64,000 nucleotides of DNA from Chondrilla cf. caribensis (Eukaryota; Porifera; Demospongiae; Chondrillida; Chondrillidae): contig OZ026570.1 of NCBI GenBank assembly GCA_964020155.1, positions 1,728,221 to 1,792,220 on the forward strand, read 5' to 3'. This document shows positions 31,780 to 42,930 of this stretch, one piece after another (the stretch's first letter is position 1; each line of letters opens with the position of its first letter). The notes beneath the pieces are model-generated. The model was not told where the DNA came from and did not search any database. It saw only the letters and a list, made by a program, of their open reading frames with translations. Position numbers and translations under genes: made by a program.

Positions 31780-33450
31780 TCCTGCTGAACTGGTCTAGTG
31801 TGCCCAAAACTGAGGTGGCTATTACTGTCTGAATGGCAACGGAAACTCTTTGTATCAAAAATTGATATGATCTCTGTTCTCCAGTGGTCTTCTTCAAAGG
31901 TTGGCCGAGCTCCCTAAAGACTGATAAGGTCTGAGGACCAAATGTTGGATTGACCATGAGACCAGAGGGTCATCGTCATGTCATCAGGGCATTTTCCATC
32001 ACTTCTAAGGATACCTGATGGTTCTAATCTGGCTGGAACTTTAGCTACTGAAAGTGAATGATGGATTATGTCATTAAGGCTGTTGTGTCGAAGAAACCGG
32101 CCCTGACCATGCCTACAGCTGAGACCATGTGTACCAAGATGGTTGACATCGCTACTACAGGGGATACATTGATGTGGCTGGCACACTGGTGCACCAAGTC
32201 TGAGACAGACAGCAATTCTGATAGTCTCATTTGACATCCATAAGCCTGGTGATGACACAGGCATAGCATGTAGCCATGCACCAGATTCCTTGGAACTTGC
32301 TGCGAGTAGACGTGCCCTTGATTGATCATCTTTGCGTTTGGAGAGTAAAGAATCAAATTGTGACTGTACTCTAGCTTTGTCCCAAGATTTCTGAAGATGA
32401 GAAAATGGAGGGTCTGGCTCGGGTGTGGAAGTCGGAAGACTTTCTCTCCAAGAGAGTAAAGCTGACTCTCTTTCTAAGTAGTCACCGGTACTATGTGGAG
32501 GAAGTATTTGTTGGATGAGGGAGGAGGCTCCATCAGCGGAAGCTAGGAAAGCGGACGGTGCAAGATGAGAAGCGCTCCTGATTCTTAACCCCCCTGAACT
32601 TACAGGGAGTGTTGCTTATAGCCATGTAGGGTCTTCACGGTGAAAGTGGATGTTAAAGACCTGGGAAAGAGTGCACATTAGAACATCATCGAAGGACAGT
32701 AGGCTAGGTGAAAGAAAAGCTGGACATGTTCGTAGAATATGCAATAGCCTAAGGATGGCGAAGGAGTGCCTCAGGAGGGTAATAGCATCATGCGATTCCA
32801 AATAACGGAGACGATCACTTATCAGCTTTAGTTGGCAAATTTTGACAGACACTGGTTGATTGAGTCTGTGTCCCCCAGCGGTGAGCCAAGTAGGGTGGCA
32901 ATGTTAGGCGAGTCTAATTGCAGACCAGGGAAGGTGGATAAAGGTGTCTGCAGGGAGTCTTCATAATGGCTGATAAGTTCACACTTGTTCATATTAAGGT
33001 GCAAACCCAAATCCTTACTTTCTTCTTCAATAAGCTTCAAATCATTCAAAACATCGTCAAGACAGCCACCAATGGTTCCATAATCTAGGTAGAAGACCAC
33101 AAACTCTGCCTTCAGTTTAGAGATCAGGGGTGGATGGTTAGGCAGAAGAATAATGGGCCAACAGGATCTCCTTGCTGAACTCCCTCTGCTGATGCTATCT
33201 CATCACTGTCCCATAGGAGAAGGGATGGAGACGAGTAGGCAGAGTGGACATAAGGGAATTAATCTGGGATAAATTCTTTGATAGCAGACAGCATTTTGTC
33301 CCTATGAATGCTGTTGAATGCATTTTCCAAGTTGATCTTAAAAAGAGCTTGGTGTGGTGGCAGGTTTTTCAAATAAATTCTTGTGGCATGAATGGCAGCC
33401 TCAACACCTCTGGGAACCCCAAAACCTAACTGACGAGGAGCAAGAATATT
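31780..33450 (-). mobile_element. Non-LTR retrotransposon relic: RT, zinc motif, restriction-like endonuclease segment (copy 2)
   Basis: Minus-strand frames in order: QLGFGVPRGVEAAIHATRIY, INLENAFNSIHRDKML (RT motif A region), EGVQQGDPVGPL in decayed form, VFYLDYGTIGG (the usual D-D pair is D-Y here), LGLHLNMNKCELI, TLLGSPLGD, LLRHSFAILRLLHILRTCPA, MSNETIRIAVCLRLGAPVCQ, a Cys/His cluster (PHQCIPCSSDVNHLGTHGLSC less one residue), ARLEPSGILRSDGKCPDD and SYQFLIQRVSVAIQ. The Cys/His cluster followed by a K-x-P-D segment at the C-terminus suggests a restriction-like endonuclease, as in R2/NeSL-type elements. Multiple frameshifts make it inactive. The RT assignment is firm; the endonuclease class is inference. 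Confidence 0.7.
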
Positions 33451-33459
33451 AATAACAAT

Positions 33460-33899
33460 AATATACGTTATATTATTTAATTGCATGTTCATATTTATAA
33501 TTATTATCGGTGTATAATATTGTGCTCATACTATAATAATAATAATCAGAATGTAATGTAACTACATTGCATTATCATTTACATATAACATTATATATAC
33601 CATATCATTATGATTATTGTCTTTTATTTATGTTGTTATTGTTATCAATTTTATTTTATTTTGTTTACTTTTATTATTATTGATGTATATTTGTCATTAA
33701 TATTGTAGTATTGGCTTATTATAATTATATAATATTATTGTTACATTTAATACACTACTAATAATAATACTACTCTACTAATACTACTTCTACTACTACT
33801 AATAATGCATTTCAATAATGTGAATTATAAAGATTGTACCTTACAGACTGTTATAATTATTATAAATTGTTAATTACACTATTGATGTTCTAAGTATTT
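33460..33899. other. AT-rich simple-sequence spacer
   Basis: TAT, TTA and CTA triplet-like runs (TACTACTAATAAT near 33770-33800). No gene recognised. Confidence 0.55.
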
Positions 33900-34145
33900 T
33901 TGAACTGGCAAAAAATCCAGGGTACAGTCAGAGATATCACCATCAATTATTCCATCGCTTTTGTCCGCAGCATGAACAAATATTTCGGGTCCTGAAAAGT
34001 CCATTGTCACTTAACACATAACCTTCCTGTTATCATCATTCTTCATTGCATTCTTTCCTAAAGGCTTAATGTTGACAGATATTATAACAACCAACATTTG
34101 TGACATATTTTGGACTGGTAGAGTCTCTTTTTGCAAGAATTATTA
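33900..34145 (-). pseudogene. C-terminal relic of a second HSPA12-like gene
   Basis: Minus-strand sequence aligns by eye with the end of the HSPA12 relative at 24007-24250: shared landmarks are NDDNRK, VTMDFSGPEIFV and CTLDF. It contains an in-frame TAA between KVMC and VTMD. It ends where the gypsy fragment region begins. This is a separate truncated family member. Confidence 0.6.
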
Positions 34146-34265
34146 TTTAGTCACTATCATGTGCTTATGGAGCAATTATCACTTGCTGAAGAATGCAGAC
34201 ATACGGGTCACTCATTTACGTGTTTACAGTATATACATGTCGACTACAAATGGTCCAAATAAGGG
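34146..34265. other. Spacer before gypsy fragment
   Basis: Short unassigned sequence between the HSPA12 relic and the LTR-like start at 34266. Confidence 0.4.
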
Positions 34266-36740
34266 TGTGGTATCCTCATAGTAACTAAGTGATGGGAAGT
34301 TCACCCCCTAACCTCCCTGCTCCAAGCCAACTGCAGATGGCAGTCGACGCCTAAATGCGAGAAGTCCTTTCAGGAAGTCAAGGAGCAGATTGCCTCCACC
34401 AAAGTTCTGAATCAGATGCACTTTGACCCAAGCCTGCCCATTGCCCTAGCAGCTGATGCCTCTGCCTATGGTGTTGGTGCAGTCATCTCCCGCATCTTCC
34501 CAGATGAAGTAGAATGCCCCATCACTTTTGCCTCTCGTTCACTAACTGCCAGTGAATGCAACTATGCCCAACTGGAGAAGGAAGCCCTCTCCCTCATCTT
34601 TGGTGTAAAGAAGTTCCATTAATTACTACCTGTATGGTCGGCAGTTCACCCTCTGACCACCATCTTAGGACCCAAGAAGGGCATCCCTTCACTAGCTGCA
34701 GCCAGCTAGACTGCAACACTGGGCTGTTTTGTTATCTGATTCAGCATACAACTATGACATCAGGTACAAGTGTACCGCGGACCACATCAATGTGGATGGT
34801 CCCTCTCGCCTGCCTCTGCCCTGTACCCAGCCTTCTGATGACACCCAAGGTCCAAACACCCTCATCATCGGCCAAGTCCAAGCCCTGCCCGTGACTGCCC
34901 GTGACATTGAGAAAGCCACTAGACATGACCCTACTCTGTCGCAGGTTTATCTCTCTGTACAGAGTGGATGGCCCACCCAAGTCAACACTGACCTACAATC
35001 CTTCAGAGATCGCCAAACCGAGCTGACCACCCAGAGTGGTTGCCTGCTATATGGAGAGCCAGAGTCTTCATTCCCAACAGTCTGCAGGACAGTGTCCTCA
35101 GATCTCTCCACAGGAATCATCCTGGAATCACCCGTATGATGGCCCTTGCCCACAGCCACGTCTGGTGGAAAGGACTCGACCAGGATACCGAGACGTTAGG
35201 AATGTCTTGTGCAGCTTGCCAAGCTAGCCAACCTAACCCTGCCCCGCACCACTTCACCCATGGGTCTGGCCTGATCAGCCTTGGAAGCAGATCCACATTG
35301 ACTTCGCTGGACCCTACCTCAATCATATGTTCATGGTAGTTGTCGATGCCCATTCAAAGTGGCCGGAAGTCCAGACCATGACAAACACCTCCACTGAGAA
35401 AACAACTGAAGTTACCGCAACCTTTTCTCTCGTTACGGCCTACCTGAGCAAGTTGTCACGGACAATTGCCCGCAGTTCACATCAACAGAGTTTGCTACAT
35501 TTACCAAAGGAAATGGAATCAAGCACATTCTCAGCTCGCCTTATCACCCCTCATCAAATGGCCAAGCTGAACGCTTCATACAGACCCTCAGATGTGCCCT
35601 CAAGGCCAGTGAAAACGAAAACAAGCCACTCCAGCATTGATTAGCAGAGTTCCTAGACGAGTATCGCTCAACGCCACACTCCACCACTAAGGACGCGCCT
35701 TGCAACTTCTTCTTGAAACGTTCACTGAGGACTCGCTCCCACCTGATGCATCCCAGCACCCAGCAAGATGTTTCAGCTAAGCAAGCTGAGCACAAGCTCA
35801 GACATGTCCAGCATAGCAAACATCTAATGTTGTTTTGATTATCATAACTATAATAATTAAAATATGTTTTAGTAATGCTCTGGGCCTTTTAGTTAATCAT
35901 AACTGTAACTAACTATTAAAAGAACTGTTACAAGAGTCACCTTCAAAAAACTATAACTGTAACTAAAGACATGATTAAAGACTCTAACTAAAACTATAAT
36001 CAAATATCTGCCACAAATGTTATAGTTACTGTACAAGACTATGTTGGAGTACAGAGAGACCATATTAGCACTATAAAATTGTTCCCAGTAAATGGACATG
36101 GTGTGTTTATATACAGATTATTGAAGACTTGGAAAATTGGGAACTGTGTAGGCATGAGCATATCATGATGGTAGAGTGTACATAAAAACTGTAACTAATA
36201 CTATAACTGTAACTAATACTATAACTAGAATATTTGTTTTTCAAAGTGAAAACTGTAACTATAACTAAAATGTAGGAATTGGCTACATAATAACTAAAAC
36301 TAAAATTCTATTTTCTATCATCAATCGATTAACTATAACTATTACTAAAATAGTTTTTTGCTAACTAAAACAACACTACAAACATCGTGGCTTCCCAGCA
36401 GGATCCAAGGTCCTAGTGCGAGTGTACTCTGGCCCTAAGAAATGGATCCCTGGACTGATTTTACAGCAACTTGGCACGGTCACCTACAGTGTAGAGATTG
36501 AACCTGGCCGCGTGGTGAAACGACACACAGACCAACTCCGAAAGCAGGAAGCCCCACACAATGTGACCAACACCACAGATAGCCTTGATGCTTCTAAATC
36601 CATCAGCTATCCACCAAGCCACGTGTCATTACCATGCACCACCCCTGGCCACCGCACCATCTCATCGTTATCCACAACTCCATCGAGCACCGCCAGAGCA
36701 TTACGGATACCATCTTTCTTGTATGACCAAGAGGGGGGAT
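34266..36740 (+). mobile_element. Ty3/gypsy retrotransposon pol fragment, deleted and frameshifted
   Basis: It starts with 28 bp identical to the 3' LTR start (TGTGGTATCCTCATAGTAAC...GTGAT), then jumps straight into the end of reverse transcriptase and RNase H: FQEVKEQIASTKVL, ALAADASAYGVGAV, FASRSLTASECNYAQLEKEA. The integrase follows: HPGITRMMALAH, the zinc CAACQAS, and a core region in broken frames, then a C-terminal stretch FPAGSKVLVRVYSGPKKW at 36387-36766. Gag, protease and most RT are missing. Frameshifts near 34620 and a stop at 35639 show that it is dead. A MITE sits inside at 35825-36378. A purine-rich tract (GAGGGGGGATG) precedes the 3' LTR at 36741. Confidence 0.8.
35825..36378. 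mobile_element. 554-bp MITE with 8-bp target duplication, probably hAT-type
   Basis: It is flanked on both sides by CAAACATC (35817-35824 and 36379-36386). The left end TAATGTTGTTTTGATTA matches the reverse complement of the right end TAGTGTTGTTTTAGTTA. The interior is made of repeated AACTATAACTAAAAC-like units. Removing the insert and one target copy restores the gypsy integrase reading frame across the junction (codons ...AAA CAT CGT GGC...), which independently fixes both borders. The 8-bp duplication fits the hAT superfamily. Confidence 0.9.
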
Positions 36741-37200
36741 GTGGTATCCTCATAGTAACTAAGTGATTTACATAGAACTTATTTTAGCATGTGATTTGAG
36801 TGTGTGTACCTTCAACCTTATGATTTAATTGTAACCTTTTGCATGGATTGATTAATTTGTCTTAGCTTCCTTACTTATACCTGTATGCACACACTGATCA
36901 CGACAGGCACTTCTGCTAGAGTTGACTACTTGTTGTTAGTTTTGTAGCCTGAGTTGTTGGCTAATAATCATTGTGCCCAATTGACATTTGATGTTGTGTT
37001 ATCTCAGAGCTTTAATTTTATTCATTACGTCACTTAATGTTAATCATACACCACATACCATCACAAACTGTCACACATTTGTATTTTAACACCACACACA
37101 CTCCCTTTAGTCATACCACGAAGGTAGGAGTCAGCTACCGAAACTTTTGGTGAAATAAATGATTTATGGCTAGTGAAATTCCAATGAACTTATCCATATC
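36741..37200 (+). repeat. Probable 3' LTR of the gypsy fragment (right border uncertain)
   Basis: Begins TGTGGTATCCTCATAG directly after the polypurine tract, the normal LTR start context, and repeats the 28 bp at 34266-34293. The right border is not resolved; a CA-ending segment near 37075-37200 is likely. Confidence 0.5.
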
Positions 37201-37602
37201 AATGTTCTTATTGGGATTTGTTTATTGCATAGTAGCAATTTGCCTTAACAAATTTCTACCAAATTTGATTACTTAATGGAAGCAAAATGGAAGAGTACCT
37301 GTGCAGCAGAATCCTGAAAATGGTGCAGGTCAAGTATGGCTATTCAGATAATCATAATAACCGTTATAATGATATTCATTATCAATGAATATTATTATGT
37401 AGGGTACATAATAACTTCTTTTCCTTCAACCTAGTAAAAGAAGCATAATGTATGGTGTACGGAACATTTACCAGTTTGTAGGTATCATTTCTTTAATTCT
37501 CGCTTATGTTATGTCCTTGAGAAGTATTGTAAACAGGAGAAGACGTCGATTGTTAGCTTACAGGAAGCAGAGATTCTTACAGAGAACTGCTTTTATATCA
37601 AT
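37201..37602 (+). other. Unassigned sequence upstream of the Harbinger transposase
   Basis: A 57-codon ATG frame at 37449-37619 (MYGVRNIYQF..., then RRRRRLLAY) runs into the transposase region in another frame. It might be the transposase N-terminus separated by a further frameshift, but that is uncertain. I could not find a left terminal inverted repeat. Confidence 0.35.
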
Positions 37603-38700
37603 TTGGTGTCGTCTGTAACACTAAGGCCAAGATCCAGGTGGATCTATGAAAGATCAAGCCACTGGTGGGAGAATATAGTCCTGAAGACATTTTCAGCTCA
37701 AGACTGGATGGATAATTTTCGCATGAGCAAAAATACATTCCAGTATTTGTGTGATAGACTCAGGCCATCCATTGTCAAGAAAGACACCAATATGCGCAAA
37801 GACATCTCTGTAGAATGTCGTGTGGCAGTAACATTATGGACCCTTGCCACTTCATGTGAATATCGCACTGTGGGACACCTATTTGGAGTGTCTCGTTCAG
37901 CAGTTTGCAGGATATTACATGAAACATGTTGCTCAATTATGGATGTTTTACTGGATGAATATGTCAGTTTCCCTCAAGGTCAACGTTAAAAGTCCACCAT
38001 CCGCAAATTTGAATTAAAGTGGGGAGTTCCTCAATGTGTGGGGGCTATAGATGGCAGCCACATACCAGTATGTGCACCAGCAAATTTGCATAGTGATTAT
38101 TATAATCGCAAAGGTTGGTACTCGATGCTCGTCCAAGATGTGGTGGATCATGATTATCTGTTTACAGATCTGAACATTGGGTGGCCTGGGAGTGTACATG
38201 ATGCTAGGGTACTAGTTCACTCAGAACTGTACACAAAGGCAATGTCAGGTGACCTTCTACCTAGTCAATATGCCACAGATATTTGTGGTGTCTCTGTACC
38301 GCCATACATCATTGGAGATGCGGCATATCCACTGAAGACATGGTTAATGAAATCTTTTCCTGACAGGGGACTCTCAGAAGACAGAAGAAACTATAATTAT
38401 AGAATATCCAGAGCAAGGATGGTGGTGGAAAATGCATTTGGCAGGTTGAAAGGAAGATGGAGAAGGCTACTCAAAAGATGTGACATGACACCCGACAAAG
38501 TACCAACAGTGATAGCTAGTGCTGCATGCTGTATACTACACAACATCTGTGAGGTATTTAAGGACAATTTTGATGAACAGTGGCGTGTTGCAATTGATAA
38601 TGAGGATTTGACCTCACAGCATGCACAAGATGATGATGAAGCGGAGTCTAGTCAACCACATGCTATCAGATTAGCTTTGATGAATCATTTTAATATGTAA
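37603..38700 (+). pseudogene. PIF/Harbinger transposase (HARBI1-like), one premature stop
   Basis: A 366-codon reading frame in one phase, interrupted only by TAA at 37987-37989. The N-terminal part has the helix-turn-helix-like RTVGHLFGVSRSAVCRILHE. The DDE catalytic residues appear in GAIDGSHIPV (first D), GSVHDARVL (second D) and ARMVVENAFGRLKGRW (E). Length and layout match HARBI1-like DDE_Tnp_4 transposases, which cut and paste DNA next to a 3-bp TWA target with help from a Myb-like partner. The partner gene lies at 38826-39640, facing it. No ATG opens this exact frame at 37603, so the true N-terminus is uncertain. The single stop suggests recent inactivation. Confidence 0.85.
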
Positions 38701-38825
38701 CAACTGCACTTAATACAATGTAATAATGAAGTAAAACTGCATAATTTTCAGATAGACTAAGTCTTAAATTATTATACACAATTAGTAAATGAATGTTGAC
38801 GTTAAGTTCAAGTTATATGTTGACA

Positions 38826-39640
38826 TTACGACGTTTTCTCGTCATGCTTCTCCATGTCATGGTAGGTGATGGAACTTGATGATCTTGGCACTGGGGGATT
38901 TGTTGGAGGGAAGTAGCCACCACCATAAGGCATTGATGTCATTGGCAATAATGCTTGTTGCATTAAATTTAGTGATCCCTGCAGTGCAGATAGCATCTTT
39001 TCTTCCATTTTCATGCGTTTTTCTTCTAGAGCAAGAAAACGATCATCGCTTTCCTCCTGTATTTTAGCCATTTTGATTAAAGCCCTATCCATGACATCGA
39101 TCTTTTTAGGACATTTCGCCTTTTTGGGGCTTTTCCTTTTTGATGGCACTCTTGGTGATGGTCCTGGTACACTGACAGATGTAGTGCTGGCAGGTGTAGT
39201 AGGATTATCAGTGGTTGTAGGCGTTGTATTGACATCTTCATCAACGAAACCTTGAAGATCAACATCCCTGCTGTCCCCTTCATCAGATTGTTGATTCCCT
39301 CTGGTTCCACCACTTGTGTCAATGGTTACTGGAGGTTGTACGGAATGTCTCGACCCTAACACCTCATCCATTTTCTCATAGAAGGGCCAATTGTCCCTGT
39401 TCGTACCAGAAATGTCATGGCCATCTTTCAATTTTTTATACTTAGTCCTCAACTTCTTCAATTTTTCCTTGCATTGGGTGGCAGATTTGTTGTAGCCGGC
39501 TTCATTCATTTCCCTTGATATCCTCTCAAAAATGGAAGCATTCCTCCTAGAACTCTCTAATAATGACTGTACCTCCTCATCAGCCAAATATTAATCAAGC
39601 AGAGTACTTCAGCATCACTCCATGTACCTTGAACCATCAT
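38826..39640 (-). pseudogene. Harbinger-associated Myb/SANT-like DNA-binding protein, one frameshift
   Basis: The minus strand opens at ATG 39640 with QGTWSDAEVLCLINIW, the start of a trihelix/Myb-SANT domain. A one-base deletion at about 39589 shifts the frame, after which ADEEVQSLLESSRRNASIFE, YNKSATQCKEKLKKLRTKYK and WPFYEKMDEVLG complete the domain. A proline/serine-rich linker with a basic patch (KRKSPKKAKCPKK) follows, then a coiled-coil region with EEKRMKMEEKML. The stop is at 38826. In PIF/Harbinger elements this protein binds DNA and helps bring the transposase to the termini. It converges on the transposase gene with a 125-bp gap. The TTG at 39587 opens the downstream frame but is not a natural start. 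Confidence 0.8.
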
Positions 39641-39865
39641 GTGCGGAAAATCGAGCGGTTACGAGACAGTGGATAGCAGAGAATCGCTTTAGCGTTAACG
39701 TTCGCTTTACTGAAGTTTAGATTCGCAAGTTTCGAGGTGAAACGGTTACTTCGCAACAGCAACTCGCTAATTTTACCAAATTAGCACGAAGCGTTCATGG
39801 AATTCTTCGTACCGACGTTCGCTTTTGATCGATCGAAGAAGATTACCGCTAAATAAAAGGAAATT

Positions 39866-40066
39866 TGCGTTTACACGGACGTTTCACAACTGGGCCAACC
39901 GCAACTAGGCTGGCCAGCCCACTTCTCTGTGCGTGGCCAGGGCCAAGTGGGCCAGCCTGGTTTCGGTTGGCCCGGACCCGTTTACAGTGGCCATTTTTTA
40001 CTAGACCAAACCAGGCCAATGACGTCATAACCGTTCTGGCCCTGTTAAACTGGGCCCGTGTAAACG
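39866..40066. repeat. Candidate Harbinger right end or MITE with palindromic core
   Basis: GCGTTTACACGG at about 39867 and its inverted partner CCGTGTAAACGG at about 40053 bracket 200 bp of GC-rich sequence. Inside, 39893-39972 is a strong palindrome (GGCCAACC..GGCTGGCC..CCCACTT against AAGTGGGCCAGCC..GGTTGGCC). It may be the right terminus of the Harbinger element or a separate MITE. No left partner was found upstream of 37603. Confidence 0.5.
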
Positions 40067-40074
40067 GGGTATAA

Positions 40075-42419
40075 CAGTGAATGATCTGGATCTGAATACA
40101 GTACTGTACATATAATATAATATACTAGGTGTGCACTTTGTGCAGAACCTCGCTATGGAAGAAAAGTAGATCTAGTCTACATAGACGTATATATATATTA
40201 ACTTAAACAATTGTATTGCAATATTAGGTAACTTTTGAAAGAAAAAAAAACAGTACTTCCATGTCATGCGCATGCCCTCATGCCATGACGTCATATATTA
40301 TGTGCAAATGGCTGACAAGATGGACGTCATCATGGCCGGCCAATTCTAGGTCCCGAACGACGTTACGGCATACCCTACTTAAGCCGAAAGGAAAGTGAAA
40401 AATCGTTACGCAAAATTTTTAGATAACTTGCTTGTTCACGTTTTAAGAGTTCTGGTAATCGCATAGCAAGAAAAGGAAAGAAATGTGAGTTGCCTTTTCT
40501 TAAGCGTTGCGCAAACTCCAGGTTGTCTGTACAAACGTTCGTTACTTTATTCTGTAGCACGCCGATGCCCGCTCACACCAGCATCGACCAATATCGAATT
40601 TCGTTCACGAGCACTTTGAAACTCTCGGCGAAAGAAAGCACAAATGGGACAAAATCTTAGAATTTTTAACCCGGAAACTAATCAAATGAGTGGGCGCCAA
40701 CTCTGGGCACCCCTATGCGACGGAAACAGATAACCTCGCGGTATAAACCGCTCGGTAATTAACTAGTTCAGACAGAGTCTGCTGGGGCTCGCGAAAGGGA
40801 GCTGAAAATGTGTATACCGGAGATTAATGCTCATGAAATTATTTAAAATGGCTAGTAGGTTGGGTTAGGTACACTATTTAGAGTGGCCTCCACAGTCTAT
40901 AAATAAGTTTACCTATCCTACTATGGCTACATCCACAACAGTATATAAGAACGCAACCGAAACACGTAGAATCGCCATCTTTTCAGGCCAATGACGTCAT
41001 GCACAAATGTCTGCCAAAGTGGATGTCACCGTGCCTTCAGCTATGACATTACGTCATCGACATCCCTATGTCGTTTGCGATGGTGATCCGTTGAAATACG
41101 TTCTTCAGAGTGGGGTGGACTTGACGGGATTCCCTGGCTTCTTATTGGAGACCCGACTGTTCCCGCCGCCTACTTGGGCCTTAGTCGAGACTTGAGGGGA
41201 GGATAAAGCTTCGGCCGAAGACCTGCCTCGTTCGAGAGAGGAACGGCAGCCAGTCGAAGACGGTCGAGTCGGGTAGAAGACTCGGAGCCCCTCGCCCGTA
41301 AAATCGACCGACGGCGTTGCTGAATCGTTCGAGATTGTGCCCGAGCCCGGTCGAAGACCTTCTACGAGGCCTTCGTCGGCAAGGAGGCAGCCGAATCGAA
41401 GGGAACGACGCTTTTCGCTTCTGGGCCAAAATTCGTGTGATACATATATATATATTGTGGACCACAACCGGAAGTCGGGCCTTACCGCTAGTGTGGGGCT
41501 CGCTTCCGCTCGCCCCAATGACAAGTGGCTTGAAACAGTCATAAGAAGTAACATGATATACTTGTGGTGAATATACTCCTTTTCCCCTGACATTTTAAGA
41601 CTACTAGTTCAGACAGAGTCTGAAGGGGCTCGCCTAAGCTCGCCCTGTTAGCAGGGGTCAGTATAGATGCACAGTAGCTGACATTGAAAACATACACACA
41701 GATACTGACTGATGTCTGCAGCATGCATGCTCTATTCAGGCGATTATGGAAATGCCATCATATAGCTAGGAACAATAGCAGCTTATGTAAGCGTTTCGAC
41801 ATCAGCTAAGTACATGCAGTGTGCTGGGTTCTGCTGCTGTGCAGTAGTTGCAGTAGTAACAACATGTTGATCCCATGTTGCAGCACAAACATTCCTGTAT
41901 TGTATTGAAGGATGCTAATGATTTTATAGATGTATTACACAGCATCAAAATGAGTCAATGCGTAAATATAAAACCCTAACCCTACCCTAACCCTAACCCT
42001 ATCCTAACTCTACCTTAACTTACTCCCTACTCCAAAAGTACTACACTGTATAGGAAGAAATACCAAATGTTGATAAATGTGTACATCAAAATGCATTGAT
42101 GTCATCTCATTGTGTTAGACAGCTACAGCTTGCCCCATTCAGGTGCATATGTCAGCATGTGCACATAGGGTCTGTCCCATTTAGCAGCAGATGTGCCCAA
42201 GTAGGAGTACAGGAACAATAGCAGTTGGTGTATGCGTTATGACAACGTTACTTTGCGTTTCTATGTGTGAGACAATAGGGCCTTAACATGTATTTTGAGA
42301 TTCCTTGTCCCACAAGAGAATCATTCAGACACAAAAGGTTCAAAAATATGAATATGTGGTCTAACAAACCATGTAAAGGTTTTAGAATGGTCAAAACAAT
42401 GAGAAATAGATGTTTTAAC
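40075..42419. repeat. Composite repeat field without genes
   Basis: Contains two related segments with TGACGTCA and GCACAAATG(T/G)CTG..AA.TGGA(C/T)GTCA (40281-40350 and 40985-41050), two copies of CTAGTTCAGACAGAGTCTG followed by GGGGCTCGC (40763 and 41604), and a related GGGGCTCGCTTCCGCTCGCCCC at 41495. A 162-codon minus-strand open stretch (41105-41593) spans several of these repeats and shows no protein motif. Confidence 0.55.
41972..42020. repeat. Interstitial telomere-like (CCCTAA)n tract
   Basis: Degenerate tandem AACCCT/CCTAACC units over about 45 bp, consistent with the animal TTAGGG telomere repeat on the other strand. The tract is short and impure. Confidence 0.7.
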
Positions 42420-42785
42420 ACGTAAGATATAACGCCCGATTCGCCGAAAAAGGACCCTGGTCCCCCGGTCGTTTCCCACCTTTCAGAAGATGTCCCGAGT
42501 GTCCCCGCGTCTTTCTACTTCCAGAAGAATGTTTCTTGTGTTTGTCGAACGGTTCGAAGGAGATCAATTCGGCCAATACCAGAATTGGCAGTCGATCGAA
42601 ATGGCACGGCGTCCCAGAGAAAGAAACGTCAACGTGTGTGAAAATTCGCCTCGATCTTGTCGAAAAGGGCATCCACGTCTTTCTCCAGACGTACCGGACG
42701 TCATGAAAAGAGTTTCCGTCCTTTTGAGGGTCGTACGATCGCGCCAGACGTCGAAAACGTTGGCCAAATTGTTGGCCTAAATACG
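42420..42785. other. CpG-rich island next to the LINE 3' end, open on both strands
   Basis: About 360 bp with many CG dinucleotides (TCGAAC, GACGTC, TCGATC) against an AT-rich background. Both a 96-codon plus-strand frame (42490-42780) and a longer minus-strand frame are open, but neither shows a known motif. It directly abuts the (TTA)n tail of the LINE, so it is target DNA or part of another repeat. Confidence 0.4.
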
Positions 42786-42930
42786 TAATACAAGCATATA
42801 TTATTATTATTATTATTATTATTGTTATTAAAGTGCATTGTAGGACAGTTGTCCAAAATAGCACTAAATAAAAAATTCCAAAGTTATTTAGTACCTATTT
42901 ACTAAATTTTAATAGCTCCTTTCTAGATTT

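Noticed and set aside
41105..41593. 162-codon minus-strand frame
   Set aside because: It spans several unrelated repeat motifs and a (TA)n run, with no domain and no conserved start context.
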